DNA of 64,000 bases from Jaminaea rosea (Eukaryota; Basidiomycota; Exobasidiomycetes; Microstromatales), in the NCBI RefSeq assembly GCF_003144245.1, contig NW_020289975.1, positions 949,496 through 1,013,495 on the forward strand. The letters are read 5' to 3'. Every line of letters starts with the position of its first letter. The stretch's first letter is position 1. Positions 53,079 to 63,868 of the stretch are shown here, in pieces. Position numbers and translations under genes: made by a program. The notes below the pieces were generated by a model. It made no database searches. It saw only the letters and a list, made by a program, of their open reading frames with translations, and was not told where the DNA came from.

Positions 53079-53970
53079 TCAATTCTCATCCATCATGATC
53101 TGCACGAATTCCTGCTCATTGATCTCGCCATCCTGGTCCAAGTCAAACTCGTCGATCATTGCTTGCCTGTCGTCGTGCGAGTGAGCGATTGATCAAGCGG
53201 GCGAGCGGAGGGGCGTAGTATTGTCAGCGATCTGCCTCACGAGGTATCTACGGCCGAGTGACCTCTACGCACAACTCATCCTCGTCCAGTTGCTCTCCGA
53301 GCTCCTTGGCGACCCTGCGCAGATTCTTGACCGAGATCTTGCCCGTATTGTCGTCGTCAAAGAGGGCGAAAGCGCGACGAATCTCCTCCATCGGGTCGCG
53401 GGCTGCGATTCGATCGCTCACTGACGGCAATCAGGCAGTGCGCAGTGGTCAGCGTCGCCTTTTCATGTAGTCTGAGGAGCTGAGCAGCAGCGGCAGCAGC
53501 AGCGCATTGCTTGCCGTCATTCGTGCTCCCATCACGTCGCACTCACTTATCCTACTGAAATCCTCCCACTCCATCAACCCATCTCCCCTCCGATCATGAT
53601 CCCTCAACAACTTGAGCACCTCGGCCTTCTTCAGATCAAAGCCCAATGCCCTCATGGCCACCTTCAACTCATGGAAATCCACGGCCCCATCCTTGTCCGT
53701 GTCAAAGAGCTCAAAGGCCTCCTTGATCTCTTGTCGCTGCTCGTCGCTCAAGTCTGCAGCGCTAGGACCGTCGCGATGATGGTGTGATGAGGAGCCACCA
53801 TTGTGATGCAGATGGTCTCGATGAGACGAGGAGCCACCTGCAGCACCTGAGCGTCCCGATGGGGTGCCCGCTCCATTGCCCCGTATCCCGTCGAGGACAA
53901 CGCCGCTTGCCGAGCCAGAGCCTGCGGGAGTTCTGCGCTTGGATTTCGAGCTGGGCGTATAGAGAGACAT
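53079..53970 (-). CDS. CDC31: Centrin/CDC31 (exons 53547-53970, 53273-53420, 53079-53166)
   Basis: 219 residues; calcium-binding EF-hand protein of the spindle pole body, also linked to TREX-2 mRNA export and DNA repair. EF1 [20 protein letters not shown] and EF4 [17 protein letters not shown] have full calcium ligands; EF2 [17 protein letters not shown] and EF3 [20 protein letters not shown] are close to consensus. The N-terminus (about 65 residues) is Ser/Gly/His-rich and longer than in most centrins. Introns GTGAGT...CGTCAG (phase 1) and GTGCGT...CGACAG (phase 2) restore [17 protein letters not shown] and DEDELQAMIDEF. Confidence 0.93.
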
Positions 53971-54276
53971 GGGGGATTGCGCCTGCTTGTGTGATGCTTT
54001 TGGGGGATCAAGGCGCGATGATGGTAGTTGATGATGACGGAGCGAGCAACGAACGGACGGAGGTGAGCGAGGCGGACGCGCATCTTTCGCCCTCGCCGAC
54101 CGGATCGGCGCTTGGGCCCTCGTGTTGGACTCGGCCTGACGCGTCGCGACCACGGCTCTCACGTCAACGAGCTCAGCTCATTTCGAGGCAGCCGCCCAAA
54201 GCGGTGGTGGAGAATCAGATGCTGCGTATTGACTCAAATTCAGACAAACTACCATGTAAAGCATGAAAAGCCATCG
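53971..54276. other. Intergenic between centrin and SNX4
   Basis: 306 bases; centrin promoter and SNX4 3' flank. Nothing else seen. Confidence 0.4.
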
Positions 54277-56534
54277 TCAACCATCCACTTTGATAGCTTC
54301 CAACCTCGGGATCAGGGCATCCCACGCCTCCTCCCCCCTCTTCCACATCTCGACTTGCCCCTCCGCATAAGCCCCCAAGAGGTCCTTCATCTCCTGATCT
54401 TTGGCCAGGTGGAAGACCACATTCTCCTTCACCACCTCATCCGAAAAGGCCACAGAGACGTCGTGCGATAGAGTGACAGCATCCTGCAGCTCTTTGATCC
54501 TGCCGTCTAGCCTGGCCATGCGTTCCACCCTCGTCCTCTCTTCGTCCACGCCGCGCAGGTGATCCATTCGATCCTTCAGGTATCCTGTCAGTCCACTGCC
54601 CCTCACACCCCCATGGCCGTGTCCTCCGCCGTACGGGCTCGACAGGCTAGAGAGACGGTCTCGCTCTGACACGACAGAGGAGAGGTAGTCGGTCAACTCC
54701 TCAAAGTCTACCTGCTTCTGGTCGCGCAGCTTTAGGACAGAGCGATGCGCTGCAGAGTAGGCAAGAATCGCATGCAGATGTGAGGAGAGGTCCTCTGTTG
54801 AGCGACCGGTCTGCGTGGGCGGGCGAGATTGACATCGGTGGTCAGCTACACTGCTGCATGACGGCTCGGCGTCATGGCGCGCTTCTCACCGTCTCCCTCA
54901 TGATCCTAGCCCATTCGTTCGAAGTGGCCGCAAAACGATTCAACGCATCGGTAATCCCGCTCTCCAGCAGGCCTAGCCCCTCGATACTGCTCGCCAGCTC
55001 CTCGTAATCACCGGCAAGGTCTTGCGATTCGAGACCGAGATTGGGCGCCAAGAGTTGTTGTTTGGGCGAAGCCGGATTGGATGGCGAGCGGGGTTGGTTC
55101 GATGATGAGGTGGAGCGCCATGGCGAGAAGCGGGACATTGCAGACGTGGGAGTCGATGAAGCCGAGGAGTCGCCGCCGTGGTTGCGGAGATAGGCCGATG
55201 AAAAGGCAGAGGGTGGTGGAGATGAGGCAGATGCGGAGGAGGAAGGGGTAGAGGGAGATCCTAGCGGATGTGAGCCGCAAGGATACGAGGATGAAGAGGA
55301 GGCACGACGCAGGTGTAAGGAACGGGGTCGCGAAAGGGGGGCCAGCAACAGAAGAAAGAGGTCGCCAGCACGTTGCGCAGACACCGCAGCCGAATCATGG
55401 GCCTGCTACCGAAGATACGGGCCTGACTGGCCCGGATCTCGCGACATCTCCTCCTCGTCTACGCCACAACGTCACACAGCTGCACTCACCTGTCCATCTC
55501 ACACGACCTTTGCTGACCACACGCTCAACGCCCCCGAGCCCCTCGTCGAATTTCTCTAGCCGCTCCTTCATGATCTCAAACTTCTCGTCCGGCTTGCGTA
55601 CTTTGGTGAAAGCGTTGAGGAAGGTATCGGACAGGGTGTCGAGGATGCCCTGCGGCGCTCGTGGGCCTTCGTCTATGCCTGTGCTTGTGGACGAGGAGCT
55701 GCCGCTAGCTGCTGAGGAGGTGTGCATGTGCATCTCGACGTGCTGCGGGTGTGCCAGAGGGGCTTGAAGTCAGAGCAGGCTCTCGTGAAAGGAAGCAAGC
55801 TGGATCGACTCACCCATTCTGTTGACTCGAGGAAGCTGCGGAGGAGTTGTGAGCGCTGGAGGGTGGGATGGCGGCAGACTCGCTCGAGGAAGAGCTGAAG
55901 GCTGCGTGTTAGAGAGGGAGTATCAGGAATGTTGAGCGCTCTTCCCAGCGTCGCGAAACGTCTGCAACTGATTGCATTGCTGCACTCACTCTGCTACCCG
56001 TCTCGCAATGAACTCATCGCTAAATCGATCCCCTGTCAAGTACTCCATCCGATGCTTGTCCGGCAGTGGCGCCACCACACAAGCGGGAAAGTCTCTGGCT
56101 AGGTTCTGCCTCAAGAATCGAAAATCCTGAAAGCGTCTCCTCGTCGCGATCCTCGTGCGAGCAAAGTGTCGTAGATTCGTCTCTGCCCGGATGCCATAGC
56201 TGACGAACATCTCCTTTGTCCCCTCGTGTTCTCTTCGAGCTTCGGTCACCTGAGCCAGTAGGAAGCCTTGCCATCTGGGCTGGCCGGACTCTTCTGATGG
56301 TAGCGGACGTGAGTACGGGTCTGCGACGTTGTGAGTGCCGAGTACTAGCTCTACGCCTGTTGGTTGGGGAGCTGATGACGAGGACGACGAGGCTGTTGCC
56401 GCCGCTGCTGCTGCTGATGACGCTGGTGCGCTGCCTGCTGCTGCATTCGACGCACTTGCAGACCGCTGTGCATCATCTGCCGACTCCCATGTGATCGAGG
56501 TAAAGTTGTCTTCATCTTCTGTTGAGACGACCAT
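54277..56534 (-). CDS. SNX4: SNX4/ATG24 sorting nexin, PX-BAR protein (five exons)
   Basis: Exons 55990-56534, 55814-55901, 55490-55742, 54890-55260, 54277-54810; 596 residues. Binds PI3P on endosomes and acts in recycling of SNAREs and in selective autophagy. The PX domain (about 65-195) shows YGIRAETNLRHFARTRIATR, RRFQDFRFLRQNLARDFPAC and PLPDKHRMEYLTGDRFSDEF; then DLQLFLERVCRHPTLQRSQL. The BAR part includes VRKPDEKFEIMKERLEKFDE, LAGDYEELASSIEGLGLLES and the diagnostic LKLRDQKQVDFEELTDYLSS. All four introns have GTGAG donors (phases 2, 0, 1, 0) and fit. The exon-4 acceptor (GCTAG at 55261) is the least certain; a Ser/Pro-rich insert follows it. Confidence 0.92.
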
Positions 56535-57380
56535 GGTGATGTGATGGTGGTGGAGAGGTGGGAGGCGGAGGTGACATCCAGTCGAGCTGCGACCTGGCTG
56601 TGTGCCAACTGCCGTCCGCCTCTTGACGCGGACTGGAGGACGGGTCCTTGGCGGACAGAGCGAGTCGGCGGCCGCATCGTCTGTTCTGCTTTTGGAGAGC
56701 CCCACGAGCCTCATTGCTGGCCAGCATTTGCGACAAGACGAGGACACGAGATCGGCGGCGAAAGAGGGTTGAGAGAGGTGACGAGAGCTCAGCCCTTCTT
56801 CCATCTTGACCTCACTTCTCCTCGTCGTCGCACCACCCTTTCCAAACAACAAGACGAGGAGCACGCCTCGACGCCTCTCGTCTTACTGCGACGCGCCCGA
56901 CTCTCCTTCCGCTGCGTGCACACGACGTCGAAGCATCGAAAGGAGACGTCGAAGAGCGGTGGAGTTGCCATCTTGAGCAGAGGAGAGATAGCTTGGTAGG
57001 AGAACGAGGTGCAAATCAGCATCAGCATACCTCGAGACATCAAGTGGCTCTTGGCCCCCACTGTACATCAGCAGTCCTCGTCATTCCGCCTTGGCAGATC
57101 CCCGCAAACACGTGTGTGAGTGCCCAATAGAGCCGATTGCCGCCCCATCGCCCCTCGTCCCAGGCCCTCGCCGCGGCAAAGTCGTATCGGCGGTCGGGAG
57201 TGGGTGTTGCAACGCGCCTTGCCATTCCCAGTCCGGCCGCGAGATCCAGCGTCACGAAGCCGCTTCATCGCGAGCTCGCAATGACACCAGCGTAACACTC
57301 TGATGCTGACACGCACTCGCGAATACTGCACAGCAATCCTTTCGATAAAAACATCGCCCTAGCAGCCCCCTTCTGAGCGT
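56535..57380. promoter_or_regulatory. Divergent upstream region between SNX4 and HPC2
   Basis: 846 bases between divergent starts. No reading frame with a recognisable motif and no specific element seen. Confidence 0.4.
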
Positions 57381-59801
57381 ATGGCCGACCCCTCGTCTCC
57401 GCTATCCATGGGGGACGACGGCGACCGACATCCCATGCTCCATAGCGGCGGCGACGATGCTGGACTCCAACGCAACGGCAACGGTCCCGTAGGGGCGCAC
57501 TTCAGCCGCACAGCATCCTCAGGTGTCTTCTCAGTAGCCTCCCTTTGCTCGCCAGACAACTCGGGCGTATCAACGCCGCTGAGCACTGCAACACGGAGCC
57601 CGGACAAGAACGTCAATACTCAGCGCGAAATGAACGGCAGTAGTAGCAGCAGCAACAACATCGACAATGGCGCAGCGAACGGCTCGCAAGGAGAGGCAGC
57701 AACCAGTCGGGTGGAAAGCACAGATGCTGCCGGTGACAATGACGAGGCAGATGCGGAGAGCGTTGTAGCCGTGGGCGGGCAGCCTGGGGGTGATGAAGAG
57801 GGCGAGGACGAAGATGACGAGGAGGGGGAAGGCGAGGGAGAGGGAGACGAGGATGAGGACGACGAGGACGACGAGGATGAAGAGGATGACGACGAAGACG
57901 ATGAGGACGACGACGAGGACGACGACGACGGAGATGACGTCTCAACGGCATCCCATGAAGCCCCAGCCAAGGAGGAAGCAGCCGACGGATCCCAGCCTTC
58001 CGCAAAGGTCGACGCTGACGGGGACGCCGACATGGTATCAGCGCCAGCAGACGGAGCAGGTAGCAACGGCGACAGCACGGCGGCCGCGACCCCCATCGCG
58101 GCGGCACCGAACGTCCTCACCGTCAAGAAGAAACAGAAGCGGAAGCAGCGAGAGCCCTCCGTCGACGTTTCTCTACCGAAGGGCCCTCCTCCTCTGCCTA
58201 CCGTACGCTTCCAGATCAAGGTCAGCACGGAGAACTACATGGTCAATGTTCCCGAGAAGCTGCACAAGAAGCTCAAGCAGGACAATCACCCCTGGGCTGA
58301 GTGGTACGAGTCGCGCGAGGCAGGGCCGTCCAACTCCGGCGGCGCCGCAGCCTCGTCGTCTGCCAAGCCAGGTGGCGCAGGATCACCGCCAGCAGAGGCA
58401 GAGTCTTTGGGAGACCTTGGACCATTCGCTCATCTCCTCAACAAGTACCCAGTCGGTGAGACGGGAGACAAGCCCAAGAGACGAAAGAAGCGCAGGAAGG
58501 ATGTCGAGGAGTACGACGTCAACGACCCGTTCGTCGACGACTCAGAGCTTCACGTTGATGAACCTACGCACTCCGCCAAGCCCATTTCGAAGGGCTTCTA
58601 CGTGGCTGCTGGCGACATTGAGCTCGAGAAGTTGCAGAAGAAGAGAGCAGGGGCCAAGGCGGCCGATGGCGGCAGCCCTAATGGACCCATTGCATCTGGC
58701 TCTGGCAGCGGTGGTGCTGGCGGTGGCATGGCAGGAGTTGGCATTGGAGGGGCTGGCGCACCTCCCTCGTACCTGATCAACGGCACTCAGCTTGAGGTCT
58801 CCAACCGCATGCTACAGCTACGGGCAGAAGAAAAGGGCCTCACTGATACGCCCTCTCTCCCTCCTGAGAGCCTTGCCCCGGACGCTGTTGGTCTCGTCGA
58901 CGCCTCAGCGCAGACCAAAGCCGCAGGCTCGCGAGACAGCCCCATCAAAGTGGACGACGAGCCCGCCAACAAGAAGAAAAACTATCCTACCAAACCCGTC
59001 GACCGGCGCCTCGCCGCCGAATTTCAACATATCAAGAATCTCGTTGCCTCCGAGGACTTTTCTGTCAAGCACAAGTTCCCTGTCACCCTCCGTCCTCCTT
59101 TGCGCAAGGCTGCTCGAGTGGCGTTGGAACTGGGAGAGTACAACGAGAACTTCTTCAACTACCTGCCCGCCATCTTCCCTTATAATCGCTTCACAATGAG
59201 CAAGCTGGTCAAGAGGGAGTTCTACGACGACCATGCCGAGCTGCTGAAGCGCAAGCAGGATGAGCTGCTTGACGATCTGAGGGAGGCTGTACAGGAGGCG
59301 CTGCCTGCTCATCGGGCCGATTATGAAGAGCAAATGCAGAGATGGAGGGAGCAGGGTGCGGTCGGCGGGCCAGGGGCCACAGCGGGAGCAGCAGGAAGCC
59401 CAACCAATGGTACCAATACGCCAGCGATGGAAGGCGAGGCAGCCGCCGAGGGTGGTGACGACGAGGCGGCCGCAGCATCCAAGTCTGGCGGCGATTCTGC
59501 GCCTGTCCGCAAGTGGCGTTGGACAGAACGCATGCGCGAAGACGTCTTCCAGATCATCCTCCTTGAGAACGGTCTCACCGAGCTACGCCAAGAGAAGGGC
59601 AGGCTGGAGAATGTCACGGACCAGATCAGCGAGCTCAACCAGCGCAAAGCGGCCTACAAGCGCATGATGGAGTGCTGGCCTTCTGAGGCTGGCGGAGAGG
59701 AGTGGACGACTACGACTGCTATTTCGCGGGAGTTCAGTCTGACCAAGAAGAAGCACGATCGCCAGAATCACGCCATGGTTGAGGCGATGCAGAGTGGGTG
59801 A
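57381..59801 (+). CDS. HPC2: HPC2/ubinuclein, HIR histone-chaperone subunit
   Basis: 806 residues, intronless. The Hpc2-related domain at about 378-415 (EEYDVNDPFVDDSELHVDEP then SKGFYVAAGDIELEKLQ) binds the H3.3/H3-H4 and Hir1/HIRA machinery for replication-independent nucleosome assembly. The ubinuclein middle domain lies at about 540-640 (FPVTLRPPLRKAARVALELG, FNYLPAIFPYNRFTMSKLVK, REFYDD). An almost purely Asp/Glu tract at about 137-190 is encoded by GAN codons and may bind histones. Further C-terminal: RWTERMREDVFQIILLENGL and a helical region. It is larger than yeast Hpc2, closer in architecture to animal UBN1. Confidence 0.88.
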   Translation: MADPSSPLSMGDDGDRHPMLHSGGDDAGLQRNGNGPVGAHFSRTASSGVFSVASLCSPDNSGVSTPLSTATRSPDKNVNTQREMNGSSSSSNNIDNGAANGSQGEAATSRVESTDAAGDNDEADAESVVAVGGQPGGDEEGEDEDDEEGEGEGEGDEDEDDEDDEDEEDDDEDDEDDDEDDDDGDDVSTASHEAPAKEEAADGSQPSAKVDADGDADMVSAPADGAGSNGDSTAAATPIAAAPNVLTVKKKQKRKQREPSVDVSLPKGPPPLPTVRFQIKVSTENYMVNVPEKLHKKLKQDNHPWAEWYESREAGPSNSGGAAASSSAKPGGAGSPPAEAESLGDLGPFAHLLNKYPVGETGDKPKRRKKRRKDVEEYDVNDPFVDDSELHVDEPTHSAKPISKGFYVAAGDIELEKLQKKRAGAKAADGGSPNGPIASGSGSGGAGGGMAGVGIGGAGAPPSYLINGTQLEVSNRMLQLRAEEKGLTDTPSLPPESLAPDAVGLVDASAQTKAAGSRDSPIKVDDEPANKKKNYPTKPVDRRLAAEFQHIKNLVASEDFSVKHKFPVTLRPPLRKAARVALELGEYNENFFNYLPAIFPYNRFTMSKLVKREFYDDHAELLKRKQDELLDDLREAVQEALPAHRADYEEQMQRWREQGAVGGPGATAGAAGSPTNGTNTPAMEGEAAAEGGDDEAAAASKSGGDSAPVRKWRWTERMREDVFQIILLENGLTELRQEKGRLENVTDQISELNQRKAAYKRMMECWPSEAGGEEWTTTTAISREFSLTKKKHDRQNHAMVEAMQSG
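57795..57945 (+). repeat. GAN-codon repeat coding the acidic tract of HPC2
   Basis: Irregular trinucleotide repeat of GAC/GAG/GAT/GAA codons encoding about 50 acidic residues with few interruptions. Confidence 0.8.
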
Positions 59802-60285
59802 GGGCGAAAGTAGAAGGGCAAGTGTAGACCAAAGTCAAATTCATCGTGATCGAATCGGTCATTGTGATCGTCACCAATGTGAGGAGTACACGTCGGTGTA
59901 CCGCTGCTTGCTTGCTGCGTTTCGATTCGTGTTACTCTTTCTGCAGGGCCTGCGTGTTGTTCTCCGCACGTCTGAGCGGAGCTGAAGCTGTGAGCGGCTG
60001 GCTGGTTGGCTTGCTTAGCTGCAAGGCGCCTGCCCACCGGCCAGTCGAGACGAGAGGGACTGACTGCCGCTGTCGCAGAGTGCGTGTGCTTGTCTGCCGG
60101 CCTGCATGGTTGCTCTCGGGGCGTAAGTACTGGGCGGGGCTTGGGCCAAGAGATGAAGCAAGCGCGAGAGAGCGTGCGGGCTGGCGAGCGGTGGAGCAGC
60201 AATTAAAGCCAAAATACCATACCACGAGGCAGTTGCACTCGCAGGCCTTGCTTCCTCCTCACCACATCCAAGCCGTTCCCCAAAG
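59802..60285. other. Intergenic between HPC2 and eIF4E
   Basis: 484 bases; HPC2 3' flank and eIF4E promoter. No gene seen. Confidence 0.4.
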
Positions 60286-62330
60286 ATGTCGGTCAGCGCT
60301 GCCACACCTCGTGACGACGATGTCGCCGCTCCTGCACCCGTCGATGCCAATACTCCTGCTGGCGCTGGAGCTGGCCTGGCTCACGTCGGCCTGGTGACTC
60401 CCTCGTCCGCAACGCCTTCGCTGGCGTCGCCGGCTACGTCGGTTGCTGCCACCAGGGGATCGAGCCCAGCATCATCCCCTGCACTCTCTGCCACTCATGT
60501 CAAGGGTGACGGCGCGGGGTCAGCCTCTTCTGGCAAGACGGCGTCGTCAAGCTCGAAGAAGCCGCCTACCCTGAGTGACATTGCTGCCAGGTGAGGAGGC
60601 ACGCTGAGAAGACTTGGATAGAATGATTGTTGACTTCATCTCAACCGCGCAGGCTCAAGCTTGATGGCAAGGACACTCCAGAGAAGGACTCGAGTCATTT
60701 GGATGGTGAGCTTCTGCCCATTCGCGCCCCTCCGTCGCTGCGCCTCTGACACTTCCACAATAACCACTCCTCCTCTCGTTCAGTAAATGCCCCTCAACGT
60801 GGTAGACTCGGTCTTGCTGGTCGACTCAATAGCTCCTCGTCGGACGCAGGCGCCTCGCCCGCTGCTCCAAGCGTCACATCCGACAATGAGGGAGACAGCG
60901 TCGCCCAGACGTCACCTCAAGCCTTGGTCCTCGGCATGCCTCCTAATTCGGGCGACTCGGCATCCGCCTCGACGTCTCCCTCCATTCCCTCGACGTCTTT
61001 GCCTTCGACGACGAGCGAGGCCACGCAGCTCAGCAGCACCACCACCGCCACCACCGCAGCGTCGTCGACCAGTGAGCAGAAGAGCAAGGGGATCCCAAGC
61101 CTGGATGACATCCGCGAGCGAATGGCAAAGAAGGGTCATTCAAGCCCTGCCAAGTCGGTCGCATCGTGGGACGAGCCCTTTGAGAAGAAGGGATCGCTTT
61201 GGGACCGAGCTGACCCCAATGCAGGCAAGAGTGACGGGGTGGGAGGCAGCCACCCCTTCTCGTCCAGCCCAACCAAAAGCCCGACGAGGAGCCCCAAGAC
61301 ACGCACCACACCAATGTTAGGCTCTACCTCAGCGGCAACAAAGACGTCGCCTACCATGCCCCCTCCTGTATCGACTGCTCCTCTCTCACACCGTAGCAAT
61401 GCCGCCGCTGGACCATCCAAGCCCCCCTCCTCAGCTCAACGTCCCGTTCCCACGGGCCACCACCCCCTACAGCACAAGTGGACTGTCTATTTCGACTCCA
61501 AGTCCCCCGCATCTGCGCCCACTCACCACACCATCAGCGGTACTGAGCATGGCTGGGACGTCTATGACCCACGCGCTTCCTCGGCGGCTCCACCATCAGC
61601 CACTCTCAAGAGCTCCAGCGCCACTCCAGGCGCCGACTCATGGGAAGCCGCTCTCAAAGTGCTAGGCGCGTACCGTACAGTCGAGTCCTTCATGGGCGTC
61701 TTTACGACCATCAAGCGCCCTTCGCAGCTCGACTTGCACTCCAACTATCATCTTTTTAAGAACGGCATCAAGCCTATGTGGGAGGACCCCGCCAATGCCA
61801 ATGGCGGCAAATGGACCATCTCCCTCTCACGCTCGGCAACTAACCCGGCCCTCTTAGACCGAAGCTGGATGTGGCTCGTGCTCGCCTTGATTGGAGAAGA
61901 GCTCGACACAGAGGATGAAATTACTGGCGCCGTCTTCTCTTCCAGACCAAAGGCGAACAGGATCTCCCTTTGGTTGAGGGACAGGGGGAATGTGGAGCGG
62001 GTGAACAGCATTGGCAGAAAGTTGGTGGACCTCCTCGAGGTTGAGAAGGAGCCAGGCGTCTCTATGGACTTCTCTGCAGTCAATGCAGCCACGAGCGGCT
62101 TCGCGAGGGGATCTGCAGGGAGGAGCGGGGCAGGAGGTTATTGGAGCTTTAGCAACCCGGGGAAGGGAGGGCCGGACGGTAGCGCGGCAGCATCCTCGTC
62201 GGGAGGCACCGCTGCAGCTGGTAGGCCGGCTGCGAGGCCCACTGGCGGAAGCTTCTCTGGTGGCACGAGTGGTGGATTTGGACTCGGCGTGCCTATTGGG
62301 AGGACGGGCGCTGGTGGCAGCAGGCGTTGA
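60286..62330 (+). CDS. eIF4E-family cap-binding protein with long N-terminal extension (exons 60286-60590, 60653-60705, 60784-62330)
   Basis: 634 residues, against about 200-300 in most family members. The cap-binding core is at about 346-555: HPLQHKWTVYFDSKS, DSWEAALKVLGAYRTVESFM, YHLFKNGIKPMWEDPANANG (the Trp-Glu pair that holds m7G), GGKWTISLSR and DRSWMWLVLALIGEELDTED. The N-terminal 345 residues are Ser/Thr/Pro/Ala-rich and probably disordered, with short conserved-looking motifs (PPTLSDIAARLKLDGK; KGIPSLDDIRERMAKKG). Introns GTGAGG...GCGCAG (phase 2) and GTGAGC...TTCAG (phase 1) fit. The position of the usual dorsal-face Trp that binds eIF4G (VEDFW in mammals) is Met here (VESFM). A class II or lineage-specific paralogue is possible. 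Confidence 0.88.
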
Positions 62331-62550
62331 TGACGCAGCAGCGATGCTGACTCACAACTGCTCCTTGTACAAACCACCATGGTCCATCCCCTTTACTCCC
62401 CCGTCAATGAGTACGAATACGTCTCGCAGACATAGCCCTCAGGCTTCTCTCGCCACGAGGCAGCGAAGCATCACATGAAGTCTATTCAGCATGCGCGATG
62501 ATCGCCAGGCGACGTGAGAGAGAGACAGAGCACTCGGCCGCCTCGTCTGC

Positions 62551-63868
62551 CTATGGCCCGCAGAAGATGGTCAAATCGGCGCCTCGCTCGTAGCTCGTGA
62601 CACGCTCGTGAACGGTGACTTTGGAAGGGTCTTGGATGAAGAAAGCCTGACCAACGGTTAAATAGCTCTGGCGGTCAGCGTAATGCTGCATGATCTCTGC
62701 GCTTCGCTAAACTCACCGCCAGCTTCCTATTAGGGTGGTCCACATGATCTCTCCCATCGAATACCTTCTCCCCTTCGCCAGCCGCAAAGCTCCACCTAGC
62801 CCGGGATCCATCGCATCCCTGGATAGTTCCGTATGCGCCATCGTCCTTGATCTGATATACCGTAGCTCCCCCGTCAATTCGCTCGGAGGCCAGTCTCCCA
62901 TCGCTGGCGTTGACAAGGCTGATAGATTGGCCAGTGATGAGGCACATGACTCCGTCGAGGGCGCAGGCTTCGCCCAGGGTGTGGCGGTGCTCGGTGCTGT
63001 TAGAGCTGGAGGGACCAAGGGAACCCGAGATTGACAGAGGGGCTTGAGGACCATCGAGTTCCTCAAGCCTTGGTCTGATGGTCGCCGTGGCTGCCTTGCG
63101 CACCGGCGGTGGGTACTGAGCAGCGACGCGAGCGCATTAGCAGCAAGGAGTCAGCGCGAGGTCGCCAGTAGAATATCACAGCCCACAGCTCGCGATCGTC
63201 TACTGACACAACCTAATACCAAATCTGCTCCCGGAACCTCAGAGCTCAGCGTCCCCTTGATTACCATCTTGGACGAATCCGTAAGGTAGAACGCTCGGAT
63301 TCTAGGCACAGATTGCAGCGTCAATCTCATATGCAACATCCTCCGCAAGCCTAACTCTCGCACTCGCCTATCATTTCTAGTCGTCTCGTTGTCTGTACCC
63401 TTGAAGGTGTTCAGCCCAGGATACGAAGTCCAAGTGACAGTGCTTCCAGAGCAACCACGCGCTTCCCCCGTGGCACCGCTTCTCTCTAGGACGTACCACC
63501 GGGAGTTGTTTGATGCGGGACCGCTGCGGTCTATTCCCTGGCCGGTGACGAAGATGGTGAGGCCTGCGCTGTAGGACACAAAGAGAAGGGCAAGAGGCAC
63601 TCGTCAGATGAGGATGGAGGAAAAGCTTTGCGACACCTGTCCCTACAGAATACAAGAAATACCTTCCTCGCCGCAGCGGTCCCCGAGGTTCTCGTCGGCT
63701 ATGCGTGCTGAGAGAAAAAGGCGGCGTAGGGACGAGAGTCAGCAAGGCGCTCTACAGTTCGAAACAAGGCAGCGAAGCCGGAAACGTACAGTCAATGGCT
63801 AGCCCAGCAACGCCTGAGACAGTCACTCCGGCTGCTAGGACGGACAGGATCAAGCTGAAAGGACGCAT
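62551..63868 (-). CDS. Secreted protein with two copies of an unrecognised domain (five exons)
   Basis: Exons 63790-63868, 63663-63707, 63220-63563, 62717-63115, 62551-62667; 327 residues. It begins with a signal peptide (MRPFSLILSVLAAGVTVSGV). The mature part is two tandem copies of a domain of about 115-125 residues. Repeat 1: LGDRCGEEGLTIFVTGQGI, WYVLERSGATGEARGCSGS, FYLTDSSKMVIKGTLSSEV, GADLV. Repeat 2: LGEACALDGVMCLITGQSI, VYQIKDDGAYGTIQGCDGS, FFIQDPSKVTVHERVTS, GADLTIFCGP. Cys and Gly positions align. The intron phases (1, 1, 0, 0) fit and the joins restore the aligned motifs. I do not recognise the domain; a beta-rich extracellular or effector protein is plausible. It converges on eIF4E with 220 bases between stops. 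Confidence 0.72.

Noticed and set aside
57620-58228. Minus-strand poly-Ser frame opposite HPC2
   Set aside because: It is the complement of the acidic GAN-codon tract.
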